Shown here piece by piece: positions 24,976 to 33,759 of a DNA stretch of 64,000 nt. The position numbers and the translations under genes are program-made. Numbering within the stretch: position 1 is the stretch's first letter; every line of letters starts with the position of its first letter. Source of the DNA: Promicromonospora sp. AC04 (GTDB lineage Bacteria > Actinomycetota > Actinomycetes > Actinomycetales > Cellulomonadaceae); NCBI RefSeq assembly GCF_003058225.1, contig NZ_QBUG01000005.1, positions 310,001-374,000 on the forward strand, given 5' to 3'. The notes under the pieces are model-generated. The model searched no databases. It was not told the DNA's origin and worked only from the letters and a program-made list of their open reading frames with translations.

Positions 24976-25126
24976 GCCGCAGCACGCGAGGAGGTCAAGC
25001 ATCGATGCGCATCCTTGATATTGCGGGGTTCCGGTGGCCGACGGCGGCCAACCCTGCCGCTCTCGCCGTGCCGTTTCATGCGGTCGAAGTCGCGCGGAGG
25101 TGCCGTCCTATGCTAGAAATTTCCGC

Positions 25127-25939
25127 ATGACCATCGGCGACGACGCGGGAGAACGGGCACGCCAGCTGCCCGCGGGGCGGCGCGCCGCCCTCGCCGACTA
25201 CGTCGGTCGGCACGGCCAGGTCACCGTCGCGCAGCTCGCCGAGCGTTTCGACGTATCGATCGACACCGTGCGCCGCGACCTCGACCAGCTCGACATCGAG
25301 GGGCAGCTGATCCGCACGCACGGCGGTGCGGTGAGCGTGTCGTCCACGGCGCCGAAGGACAGCGGTCTCGACGTCCGGCTGCGCATGCAGGTCGAGGAGA
25401 AGGAGGCGATCGCACGGCGCGCTGTCGAGATCGTCTCGGACGGGTCGGTGGTGATGCTCAACGGCGGCACCACCAATCTGGCGGTCGCCCGCAACCTGCG
25501 CGGCCACCGCGACCTGACGATCGCCACGAACAACCTCCGGGTTCCCGCGGAGATCCCGCCGAAGGCGTACCGCGACCTCTACGTGTTCGGCGGCTCCGTA
25601 CGCTCAATCACCCAGACGACGACCGGTCCCGTGAGCTTCCAGGTCGACGGGAACGGCGAGCAGATCGCCGTGCAGGCCGATCTCGCCCTGATCGCCGTGG
25701 GCGCCGTGTCGACCACGGGGTACTCGACCAGCAACCTCGGCGACGCCGCGATGATGGCGGCCATGATGGACCACGCGAGCAAGGTCGCCGTCCTCGCCGA
25801 CTCGACCAAGCTCGGACGCCGGCTGTTCGCCAAGGTCGCGGACCTCGCCCGCGCCGACTACTTCATCTGCGAGACCCGGCCGCCGGACGACATCGCCGCA
25901 GCGCTCGAGGCCGGCGAGGTGGAGATTCTCACGCCCTGA
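25127..25939 (+). CDS. DeoR family transcriptional regulator of operon 2
   Basis: A 270-residue DeoR/GlpR regulator with the N-terminal winged helix GQVTVAQLAERFDVSIDTVR then RDLDQLDIEGQLIRTHGGAV, and a sugar-phosphate-sensing domain (GSVVMLNGGTTNLAVARNL, DLTIATNNL, VAVLADSTKLGRR). The ATG at 25127 follows a TATGCT box at 25109-25114. It is divergent from the operon of transport, kinase and aldolase genes and probably represses it, with a phosphorylated intermediate as inducer. Confidence 0.88.
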   Translation: MTIGDDAGERARQLPAGRRAALADYVGRHGQVTVAQLAERFDVSIDTVRRDLDQLDIEGQLIRTHGGAVSVSSTAPKDSGLDVRLRMQVEEKEAIARRAVEIVSDGSVVMLNGGTTNLAVARNLRGHRDLTIATNNLRVPAEIPPKAYRDLYVFGGSVRSITQTTTGPVSFQVDGNGEQIAVQADLALIAVGAVSTTGYSTSNLGDAAMMAAMMDHASKVAVLADSTKLGRRLFAKVADLARADYFICETRPPDDIAAALEAGEVEILTP

Positions 25940-25951
25940 CGGTCCAGTAGC

Positions 25952-26800
25952 GTGCGCGCCATGCTCTTCGTCCTCGCCGCGACCGTCCTGCAGGGCACGG
26001 TGGCGGCGCTCCTGGGAGAGTCCGGCTCGCTCGGCGAGAATCTCTGGTACACGCTCGTCGCGTTTCTCCTGGCTGCCGGCCTCGCAAATCTTCGCCTCGC
26101 GACGACGCCGGGCACCCGCTCGGTGCCGCTGCGCGAGGCGGTCCCGATCAACCTGCTCACTGCGCTCGTCTTCCTGAGCTTCTACGTGTCGCTGGCCTTC
26201 GTGCCGGGCTCGGTGACCACGGGGATCGAGACCGCGCTGGGCCCGCTTGCCGCCTGGGTGCTGACCCGGCGCAAGGGCAACCTCTGGCTCGCTCTTGCCG
26301 TGCTCGGCGCGGGAGTCGCTTTCTGCCTGGTGCGCAGTGCGTCCGGGACCACGCTCGTAGACCTCGCCGTCGGCGGAGCACTGGCCGCCGTCGCCGGCGT
26401 GGGGGCGGCCGGGATCGCCACGGAGTCGGTGCGACTCTCGGGGCTCGGGCACAGCCCGAGCGCCATCCTCGCGAGCCGCTACCACCTGACGTACCTGCTC
26501 GCTGCCGTGGGCGTGGCCTGGCACTGGGCAGGCAACGGTGCGCCGACGCTCGACTGGCCCCATCTGATCGTGCTGTCGCTGGTCGGCGTGGTCGCGCCGC
26601 TGTGGCTGCTGCAGATCGGGCTCACGCGCACGAGTCCGGTCGCCGCGATGGCGATCATGTCCACGCTGCCCGTGATCAGCTACGTCACCGAGGTCATCCA
26701 GGGCTCGGTCCAGGTCACGTGGTCGCTCCTGCTGGCGGCGGCCGTGGTGGTGCTTGCGTTCTTCGCGAACCGATCGGCATCCCGCCCCACAGCTCACTGA
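25952..26800 (+). CDS. EamA/DMT superfamily transporter
   Basis: A 282-residue membrane protein with about ten hydrophobic segments in two halves, as in drug/metabolite (EamA) exporters. Examples are FVLAATVLQGTVAALLG, NLLTALVFLSFYVSLAFV and SLLLAAAVVVLAFFANR. It starts 12 bases after the DeoR stop, at GTG 25952 or ATG 25961, so it is likely co-transcribed with the regulator. The transported compound is unknown. Confidence 0.82.
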   Translation: MRAMLFVLAATVLQGTVAALLGESGSLGENLWYTLVAFLLAAGLANLRLATTPGTRSVPLREAVPINLLTALVFLSFYVSLAFVPGSVTTGIETALGPLAAWVLTRRKGNLWLALAVLGAGVAFCLVRSASGTTLVDLAVGGALAAVAGVGAAGIATESVRLSGLGHSPSAILASRYHLTYLLAAVGVAWHWAGNGAPTLDWPHLIVLSLVGVVAPLWLLQIGLTRTSPVAAMAIMSTLPVISYVTEVIQGSVQVTWSLLLAAAVVVLAFFANRSASRPTAH

Positions 26801-26987
26801 TCAGCGCGCGCTCATCGCGCCGAGGGGCCCTCGGCAGCCTGGCCGGCGCCCCCGCGCCCAGGCTCTTACGCGGATGGCAGAAGAACGGGCGGGTGTCGGT
26901 GGCCGGCCGTAGAGTCGAACAAACGTCCGTAGCAATGGCGAGCATGACTAGCCTTGATCCAAGATACCCGGTGAGGAGTGTGCTGAC

Positions 26988-28841
26988 ATGCGTGAAGCTC
27001 TGTCCGACGACGTCATGCCCGACCGTGCGCCGGTCGACGAGGCGATCCCGTTCGGGGAGTGGGAAGCACCCGCCGGACCGGACTGGTCGCCGGAGGTGCC
27101 TGCTTGGCTGGACTCGATGCCGGAGGTGCCTGTCTGGCTGGATTCGATGCCGGACTGGCCGCCGGAGGTCGTGCCGGTCGTGCTGTGGCCGGTCGAGACA
27201 CTGCGGCAGGCCCTGTCGGGTATGCCGGGCGCCCAGCTGGCGCGAGTGGTCGCGGAGGCAGTCGGCATCGGCCCGGGCACGGGCGCGACCCCGGACGGGG
27301 ACCTCCTGCAGGATCTTCCAGACGACGCACTCGGCGACCTGATGGTCGCGTCGGGGCGGTTGCAGTCCTGGGCCGCCGGTCTGCAGGCGAGGATCGTGGC
27401 CGAGCGCGCCGCCCGCGAGAGCCACCCACTGGCGCATAACTCGCTGGTCGGGCAGGTCACCAGCGAGCTGGTGGTGACCGAGCCGGAAGCCACCGAGGTC
27501 GTGGTCCGGGCCGAGTCCGGTGCCCAGCACCCGAGCGTGATCACGGCCCTGATCGCGGGCCGGATCGATGTGCGTAAGGCGCACACCCTGCTGCGGTCCG
27601 CGTCCCAGCTGACCCTGGCCGAGCGGGCCGAGGCAATCGCAAAGTACCTGCCCCAGGCCCCCCGCCACACGTGGCGGTGGTTGCAGGCCCGGATGCTCGC
27701 GTTCGCCAAGGACCGCCACGGCGCCGGAGAAACCGCGAAAGCCGAGGCACAGCGACGCTCGGTACAGCTGGACCGGGCCGAGAACGACATGGGCTGGCTG
27801 ACAGCCTACCTCCCCGCCACCGACGCCGCAGCAGTATGGGGCGTCGTAGACGACATGGCCCACCAGCTACGACACGTCACGGGCGAGGACCGCACCCTGA
27901 GCCAGCTGCGCGCCGACTCCCTGACCGGCATCATCACCGGCCGCCTCCTACCCGCCGACCGCTTCACCCACAAGGCCGACGTCGGCAGAGAGAGCGACAC
28001 CAGCCGGGAGGGCGACGTCGGCAGGGAGAGCGACACCGCAGCGGCCACCGGCACTGACCAGGACGTGCCGGTGTGCACGTGTGGTGGCCGGGCGCCGGTC
28101 CAGGAGGTGGTGGTGCGCGAGGTCGTGCAGGTCGTGCGGATCGCCCCGACCCGGCCCGTCGTACGAGTCACCGTCCCGGCCAGCGTGCTCCTCGGCCTGG
28201 ACGACACACCCGGGAACCTGGACGGGTACGGACCCATCCCCGCCGACACCGCCCGCCTGATCGCCACCGACGCGACCTGGCAACGCCTGCTCACCGACCC
28301 CATCACCGGGGTACTGACCGACTACTCCACCACCACCTACCAACCCGGCAAGGTGCTCCGCGCAGCAATCGAAGCAAGAGACGAGACCTGCACGTTCGGA
28401 TCGTGCGACACCCCAGCGAACCGGTGCGACCTGGACCACATCGAACCCTTCGACCACCACCGGGCCGACACCGGCGACACAGGCACAGGTACAAGTACGG
28501 GTACAGGTACGGGCGAGCGCGGGCAGACCAGCGCCCTCAACCTGCATCCGCTGTGCCGTAAGCATCACCTGCTCAAGACCCACGCCGGCTGGGGCATCAT
28601 CCGCGACCCCCACACCGGGATCACGACCTGGACCACCCCCACCGGACGAACCCACACCCGACCACCCACCGTCCTGGACACCCACATCGACCTCGACCAG
28701 ATCGACCCCGACACCAGCCACCACCTCACCCTGCAAGCCCTCACCGGCCAACGCCTACCCCGGCAGTACGCCACCACCGAACCAGGCGCCATACCAACCG
28801 AACCCACCAACCCGACCAGCCCCGACAACCCACCCTTCTGA
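26988..28841 (+). CDS. DUF222 domain protein with C-terminal HNH endonuclease motif
   Basis: A 617-residue protein of the 13E12-repeat type common in actinobacteria. The middle part is DUF222 (residues about 110-330). The C-terminal HNH segment has CTFGSCDTPANRCDLDHIEP and LNLHPLCRKHHLLKTHAGW, with zinc-type cysteines and the catalytic His. Two coding repeats are visible: a 30-base tandem (27091-27150) giving PEVPxWLDSM twice, and a 24-base unit at 27978 and 28014. A Thr/Gly microsatellite sits inside the HNH loop (about 28480-28512). GAGGAG precedes the ATG. No partner gene or inverted termini are seen. Its biological role is not known. Confidence 0.85.
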   Translation: MREALSDDVMPDRAPVDEAIPFGEWEAPAGPDWSPEVPAWLDSMPEVPVWLDSMPDWPPEVVPVVLWPVETLRQALSGMPGAQLARVVAEAVGIGPGTGATPDGDLLQDLPDDALGDLMVASGRLQSWAAGLQARIVAERAARESHPLAHNSLVGQVTSELVVTEPEATEVVVRAESGAQHPSVITALIAGRIDVRKAHTLLRSASQLTLAERAEAIAKYLPQAPRHTWRWLQARMLAFAKDRHGAGETAKAEAQRRSVQLDRAENDMGWLTAYLPATDAAAVWGVVDDMAHQLRHVTGEDRTLSQLRADSLTGIITGRLLPADRFTHKADVGRESDTSREGDVGRESDTAAATGTDQDVPVCTCGGRAPVQEVVVREVVQVVRIAPTRPVVRVTVPASVLLGLDDTPGNLDGYGPIPADTARLIATDATWQRLLTDPITGVLTDYSTTTYQPGKVLRAAIEARDETCTFGSCDTPANRCDLDHIEPFDHHRADTGDTGTGTSTGTGTGERGQTSALNLHPLCRKHHLLKTHAGWGIIRDPHTGITTWTTPTGRTHTRPPTVLDTHIDLDQIDPDTSHHLTLQALTGQRLPRQYATTEPGAIPTEPTNPTSPDNPPF

Positions 28842-28847
28842 GAAGAC

Positions 28848-29687
28848 TCACCGCGATGCTCGGGCCTCCAGCCACCAGCCGATCCGGCCCGCGTCGTCCA
28901 GGTGGGCAAGCTGCTCCAGGGTGGCGCGGTCGAGGTTCGACTCCGCGCCGAGCAGCGGCTCGACGCCGATCGAGCGATACGGCGCATCCTTCGGCCAGCC
29001 GCCGAGGTTGCGCCACACCACGAACGCCACCGGGGCCGCGTAGCCCGGCTCGACGCCCCACCGGAGGGAGAGCCTGTCGACGCCGTCCACGATGTCGACC
29101 CGGTCGGTCGCCACGACGGCGCAGCGGGCGGTCCCGTCGTCGGGGCCCAGGACGTCGAAGGGCACTCCCCTGCCGTCGGGCCAGGTGGACGACGCCGTCG
29201 CGCCCCGCTCCGGCCATTCGACCACCAGCACGTCCGGTCGCCCGGGCACCTCCAGGCGCGCACCCGGCCCGACGTCGAGCAGCAGGTGCACCGCGTGCAG
29301 CACGCTCGCGCCAGGCGGGCCGTCGATCGCGTAGCTCGCGCGCACGACGCCGTCGTCCGCGGTCAGGTGACGGCGGAGGGCGAGGTCGCCCGTCGTGACC
29401 CGGGCGGCGCCATCGCCGTCGGCGGCCCATGGCCGCGACCACACCTCACCGTGGTCGCTCGGGCCGTTGAGCGTCGGGAAGCACTCCTCGCCGCCGCCCG
29501 CGTCGACGAACGAGTCGCCCGGGACGACGGCGGCCCGCTCGGCGTCGGGGATCCGCGGATTGCGCCAGAGCCACTCGCGCTCGGGCGTGGCGAGCGAGGT
29601 CCAGCGCCCGCCGAGCGCCAGGTCGGTCCGTACGGTCAACGGCCGGGCTACGCCCACGCCGGGCTCGGTCACACTCGGTTCGGTCAC
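28848..29687 (-). CDS. aldose 1-epimerase-like (galactose mutarotase fold) protein
   Basis: A 279-residue protein resembling aldose epimerases/mutarotases. It includes ERVDIVDGVDRLSLRW-like beta strands, an HAVHLLLDVGPGARLEV region and the conserved closing YRSIGVEPLLGAESNL. It would interconvert sugar anomers. It is last in the alpha-galactoside operon, 10 bases after the GH36 stop, consistent with processing of released galactose. Its stop lies 6 bases from the convergent HNH gene. Weakly conserved overall, so the enzyme activity is inferred. Confidence 0.62.
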   Translation of the reverse strand: MTEPSVTEPGVGVARPLTVRTDLALGGRWTSLATPEREWLWRNPRIPDAERAAVVPGDSFVDAGGGEECFPTLNGPSDHGEVWSRPWAADGDGAARVTTGDLALRRHLTADDGVVRASYAIDGPPGASVLHAVHLLLDVGPGARLEVPGRPDVLVVEWPERGATASSTWPDGRGVPFDVLGPDDGTARCAVVATDRVDIVDGVDRLSLRWGVEPGYAAPVAFVVWRNLGGWPKDAPYRSIGVEPLLGAESNLDRATLEQLAHLDDAGRIGWWLEARASR

Positions 29688-29697
29688 CCCCGCATCC

Positions 29698-31980
29698 TCA
29701 CACCAGGTCCAGGATCACGACATCGCAGTCCCGCCAGGTCCATCCGACGGCGAGGCCCTCGCTGCCGAGCTCCTTGCCGGTGAGCGTGCCGGTGAGCGTG
29801 CCGATGACCGCGTCGTCCCCGCCGCGCACGCGGTACCGGGCCTCCGGGTCCAGGTCGCCGAGGCGCACCGTGAAGTCACCGCCCGCGAGACCGTCGGCGG
29901 AGGGCCGCCGCCACGCCAGCACCACCACCGTGTCCGCGCCCGTGTACTGCACCGCGCATGCCACGTCCGCGGGCGTCCCGTGGCGCCGCACCCTGCCGGT
30001 GTGCACCACGGGCCGGATCGACCGGTACAGCTCGACGAGCGACGCCGCGCGCTCCCGCGTCGCCGCGTCCCACGCCAGCAGGTCGGCGCCGATGCCGAGC
30101 ACCCCGGCCATCGCGACCACGAACCGGAACTCGAGGCTCGCCGGCTCGTTCGCCCGGTCACGATCGAGCTGGTCGGGCAGGTCGGTGACCCAGGAGCTCA
30201 TGGTCCACGCGGGCAGCACGCCCAGGAACCCGTGCTGGATCGCCAGGCGGTCGCGCGGCCCGGTCTCGTCACTGGGCCAGACGACGTCGGTCCGCGCGAG
30301 CACCGCGTGGTCGATCCGACCGCCGCCGCCCGCGCACGCCTCCACCGTGACCTGCGGGAACTCGGCGCGCAGGGCGTCGAGGACCCGGTAGTAGGCCTGC
30401 GTGTGCAGCCAGGACCAGTCGTCGCCACCGAGCACGCTCTGCCCGCCGTCGGCGATCGAGCGGTTCATGTCCCACTTGAGGTAGGTGATGTCGGTGTCGC
30501 CCAGCAGCCGGCGCAGCGTGCCGAGCACCCACTCCTCGACCTCCGGCAGGCCCAGGTTCAGGACGTACTGGTTGCGCAGCGTCTCCAGCGGACGGCCGGC
30601 CACCTGGTGCGCCCAGTCGGGGTGCGCGCGGTAGAGGTCGCTGTCGGGGCTCACGGCCTCCGGCTCGACCCACAGCCCGAACCGCATGCCGAGCTTGCGG
30701 ACGCCGTCGGCGAGCGGGCCGAGCCCGCCCGGGATCCGGTTCAGGTCCACCTCCCAGTCGCCCAGCGCCGCCCGGTCGCTCGTGCGCCCGCGGAACCAGC
30801 CGTCGTCGACGACGAAGACCTCGGCGCCCACCTGGGCGGCGACCTCCGCGAGCCGGAGCTGGTGCTCCACGCGGACGTCGAACGTCGTGGCGAACCACGA
30901 GTTGTAGACGACCGGGCGGTGCTCGGGGCCGCGCGTCCGGGCAAGAGTCGCCTGGTAGGTGTGCCAGGCCTGCGCCAGGTCGTCGGCGTCGCCCTCGACG
31001 CGCACCCCGGCCAGGGTTGGGGTGGTCAGGCCGGCGCCGGGCTGGAGGGTGAGGATGCCCGACTCGTCGTCGGGGCCGGCAGAGATCCGGACGTGGTTCG
31101 CGAACGGGACGGCGTCCAGGGCCATGCGCCACGAGCCGCTCCAGGCGAGCGCGACGCCGTACCGGGCGCCGGGCCCACCCCCGGCCACACCCGAGCCGGC
31201 AGTGCTGGACCCGCCCGGGTCGGCAGTGCTGGACCCGCCCGGGTCGGCGGCGCTGGACCCGCTCGTGCCAACCCCAGTCGGCCCGCCCCCGGCGCCGCCC
31301 CGCGGCACTACGGCGACGAACGGGGAGTACGTGTGCGACGTGATGCCCTGCCTGCTGCCGATGCTCAGCGTGCCCGCGCCGAGCTCGGCGTCGAACGGCG
31401 TGAACTCCCGCGACCAAGCGCCACCCAGCAGCCCGATCGACCTTCGCGGCTCCGCCGACGGCCCGGCATCTGCACCTGCACCTGCACCGACGCCAGCGGC
31501 GGCGCCCTCGCCCGCACCGACGGGCACCATGAACGCCCCGCCCCAAGCCCGCAGCAGCTCGATCGGGTGCGCGGAGTCGTTGCGCAGGTCCGCCCACTTC
31601 TCCACGACGTCGTGGCCCGGATGGGTCCGGATGTGCAGGCGCACGCTCAGGCCGAGCACGTCGTCGGCCAGCGGGCAGGCGAGGTGCGTCGCGCCGTCGT
31701 CGTCCCGCGTGAGCGTGACCTCCCCCGAAAGGGCGAGGCGCGCGCCCCGCAGGCCGTCCGCGCGGCGGACCACCAGCTCGGCGCCGTGCACGCTGCGCGT
31801 GCCGAGCGCCGTCGCCTCCAGCGGCAGCAGGTCCAGGTCCGCCTCGAACGACGACGTCGCCGCCACCGGCTCCGCCGCCTCCTCGGCGGCGGGCCCCCAG
31901 CCGACGGCAACCAGCCCGGCCCCGCGCGGCGCCAGGCCCACGACGTACCGGCCTGACCGGGTCGGGAGTATCCAGGTCAC
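29698..31980 (-). CDS. GH36 alpha-galactosidase
   Basis: This 760-residue cytoplasmic protein has the GH36 layout: N-terminal beta-supersandwich, TIM barrel and a C-terminal beta domain. The catalytic regions are TYLKWDMNRSIADG with nucleophile Asp504, and VWPSDETGPRDRL with acid/base Asp571. FGLWVEPEAVSPDSDLYRAH and EACAGGGGRIDHAVL are also typical. Gly/Ala/Ser-rich inserts (about 154-176 and 228-272) are unusual. The GTG start at 31980 overlaps the permease stop in a GTGA, which decides the start. It hydrolyses imported raffinose- or melibiose-type oligosaccharides, releasing galactose. Confidence 0.92.
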   Translation of the reverse strand: MTWILPTRSGRYVVGLAPRGAGLVAVGWGPAAEEAAEPVAATSSFEADLDLLPLEATALGTRSVHGAELVVRRADGLRGARLALSGEVTLTRDDDGATHLACPLADDVLGLSVRLHIRTHPGHDVVEKWADLRNDSAHPIELLRAWGGAFMVPVGAGEGAAAGVGAGAGADAGPSAEPRRSIGLLGGAWSREFTPFDAELGAGTLSIGSRQGITSHTYSPFVAVVPRGGAGGGPTGVGTSGSSAADPGGSSTADPGGSSTAGSGVAGGGPGARYGVALAWSGSWRMALDAVPFANHVRISAGPDDESGILTLQPGAGLTTPTLAGVRVEGDADDLAQAWHTYQATLARTRGPEHRPVVYNSWFATTFDVRVEHQLRLAEVAAQVGAEVFVVDDGWFRGRTSDRAALGDWEVDLNRIPGGLGPLADGVRKLGMRFGLWVEPEAVSPDSDLYRAHPDWAHQVAGRPLETLRNQYVLNLGLPEVEEWVLGTLRRLLGDTDITYLKWDMNRSIADGGQSVLGGDDWSWLHTQAYYRVLDALRAEFPQVTVEACAGGGGRIDHAVLARTDVVWPSDETGPRDRLAIQHGFLGVLPAWTMSSWVTDLPDQLDRDRANEPASLEFRFVVAMAGVLGIGADLLAWDAATRERAASLVELYRSIRPVVHTGRVRRHGTPADVACAVQYTGADTVVVLAWRRPSADGLAGGDFTVRLGDLDPEARYRVRGGDDAVIGTLTGTLTGKELGSEGLAVGWTWRDCDVVILDLV

Positions 31981-32855
31981 TTGTTGGCTCCCACGAGAAG
32001 TCCGGACACGAACTGCTTCTGGAACATGAAGAACACGATCGCCGTCGGGACGGCCGCTATCAACGAGCCTGCCGCAACCACGTTCCACGCGCTCGCGTAC
32101 CCGCCCTGCAGGTTGAGCAGGGCGGCGGTGATCGGGAACTTCGACTCGGTGCGCAGCACCGTCATCGCCCAGATCAGGTCGTTGAAGATCCACGTGGTGG
32201 CCAGCGCCGCGAGCGCCGCCAGCGACGGCCGCGACAGGGGCAGCACTATGCGCCAGAAGATGCCGCCGGGGCCGGCGCCGTCGAGCCGTGCGGCCTCGAA
32301 GACCTCGGTGGGCAGGCTGCGCATGAAGCCGTGCAGCACGAACGTGTAGAAGCCGATGCCGAACCCGACCTGGACCACGACGAGGGCGGTGCGGGTGTCG
32401 GCGATGCCGATGGCCTCGGTGATGGACGCGACCGGGACGAGCAGGATCTGCGGGGGCAGGAGGTTCCCGGCGAGCATGGTGAGCAGGATGGTGCGGCGGC
32501 CGGGGATGGCGAACCGGCTGAGCGCGTACGCGGCGACGGACGACAGCGCCAGGGACGCGAAGACCGCGAAGGCGGTGACCACCACGGAGTTCCCGAGGGC
32601 CAGGAGCACCCCGCCCTCGGTCAGTGCGGTGGCGAAGCCCTCGGTGCTGAACGACGCCGGGAAGGCGCCGAGGCCGCGGCCGGCGATGTCGTCGTAGGAG
32701 CGGACGGCGACGAACAGGACGAACACGATGGGGCTGAGCCACAGGAGCGTGACCGGGATCATCGTGACGTGCAGCCACGGGGAGCGGGCGGGGCGGGGCC
32801 GGCGCCGGGCGCCGGTCCCGGTGCCGACCGCGACGGGTGTGGCGAGTGCTGACAT
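31977..32855 (-). CDS. carbohydrate ABC transporter permease, MalG type (alpha-galactoside)
   Basis: A 292-residue CUT1 permease. The first membrane segment is VTMIPVTLLWLSPIVFVLFV, the EAA loop is FEAARLDGAGPGGIFWRIVL, and the end is KQFVSGLLVGANK. It partners the MalF-type permease encoded one base upstream and is coupled to the GH36 gene by a GTGA overlap, linking import to hydrolysis. No ATPase gene accompanies it. Confidence 0.9.
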   Translation of the reverse strand: MSALATPVAVGTGTGARRRPRPARSPWLHVTMIPVTLLWLSPIVFVLFVAVRSYDDIAGRGLGAFPASFSTEGFATALTEGGVLLALGNSVVVTAFAVFASLALSSVAAYALSRFAIPGRRTILLTMLAGNLLPPQILLVPVASITEAIGIADTRTALVVVQVGFGIGFYTFVLHGFMRSLPTEVFEAARLDGAGPGGIFWRIVLPLSRPSLAALAALATTWIFNDLIWAMTVLRTESKFPITAALLNLQGGYASAWNVVAAGSLIAAVPTAIVFFMFQKQFVSGLLVGANK

Positions 32856-32856
32856 G

Positions 32857-33759
32857 TCAGTCCTCCGTCCGGGCCTGGCGGGCGAGGTAGGTGATGATGA
32901 AGCCGATCGCCAGGGCGAAGATGACCACGGCGATGGCCGAGGCGTAGCCGAGGTTCCCCGTGGTGAACGCCTGCTGGAACATGTAGGTGCTCAGGAGCTG
33001 GGTCTCGTTGTAGGGGCCGCCCCGGGTCATGGCCCAGACGATGTCGAAGGTGCGCAGCGAGTCGATGACGGTGACGGCGAAGACGACGGTGTTCACGCCG
33101 CGCAGCTGCGGCATGACGATGCGCCAGAACCGCTGCCACGCGCTCGCGCCGTCGACGGCGGCGGCCTCCTCGAGCGTGGGGTCGGTGCCCTTCAGGCCGG
33201 CCAGGTACAGCACCATGATGTAGCCGACCTGGCGCCAGACGGCGGCGATGAGCACGGCGCCGAGCGCGACGGCGGGGTCGGCGAGCCACTGGCGTTCCAG
33301 GGACTCGAGGCCGAGCAGGCCGAGCGTGCCGTTGATCGGCCCGTCGGGCGCGTACATGACGCGCCAGAACAGGCCGCTGACGGCGAGCGAGACGACCATG
33401 GGCAGGTAGATGGCGCTGCGGTACAGGCCCACGAGGGGGCCCGGCTTGTTCAGGGTGACCGCGAGGACGAGCCCGCCCACCACCGACAGGCCGCCGAACC
33501 CGAACACCCAGATCACGTTGTTCCGCAGGGCGGTGAGGAAGATCGGGTCGGCGGCCAGGTCGCGGAAGTTCTGCAGGCCGATGGGCTCGGCCGGCGTGAT
33601 CCCGTCCCACCGGGTCAGGGAGAGCGAGAACGAGTTGGCCGCGGGCCAGAACACCCAGAACAGCTCGATCGCGAACGGGACCAGCAGGAACACCCAGACG
33701 AGCAGCGGGACGCGCGCGAGCCCGGAGCGGCGGCGGGGCGCAGACGTCTGCGCGCTCAC
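32857..33759 (-). CDS. carbohydrate ABC transporter permease, MalF type (alpha-galactoside)
   Basis: A 300-residue permease whose GTG start at 33759 overlaps the binding-protein stop (GTGA). It has membrane segment VPLLVWVFLLVPFAIELFWV and EAA loop EEAAAVDGASAWQRFWRIVM. It forms the membrane channel for alpha-galactosides with the next gene product. The overlap with both neighbours suggests balanced translation. Confidence 0.9.
   Translation of the reverse strand: MSAQTSAPRRRSGLARVPLLVWVFLLVPFAIELFWVFWPAANSFSLSLTRWDGITPAEPIGLQNFRDLAADPIFLTALRNNVIWVFGFGGLSVVGGLVLAVTLNKPGPLVGLYRSAIYLPMVVSLAVSGLFWRVMYAPDGPINGTLGLLGLESLERQWLADPAVALGAVLIAAVWRQVGYIMVLYLAGLKGTDPTLEEAAAVDGASAWQRFWRIVMPQLRGVNTVVFAVTVIDSLRTFDIVWAMTRGGPYNETQLLSTYMFQQAFTTGNLGYASAIAVVIFALAIGFIITYLARQARTED

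Noticed and set aside
28480-28512. Microsatellite as a contingency (phase-variation) tract
   Set aside because: The repeat unit is in multiples of three (Thr-Gly codons with variation), so length changes would not shift the frame.
26988-28841. Homing endonuclease or insertion element
   Set aside because: The HNH motif is present, but there are no terminal inverted repeats, target duplications or host gene interrupted; DUF222/HNH proteins are widespread single genes in actinobacteria.
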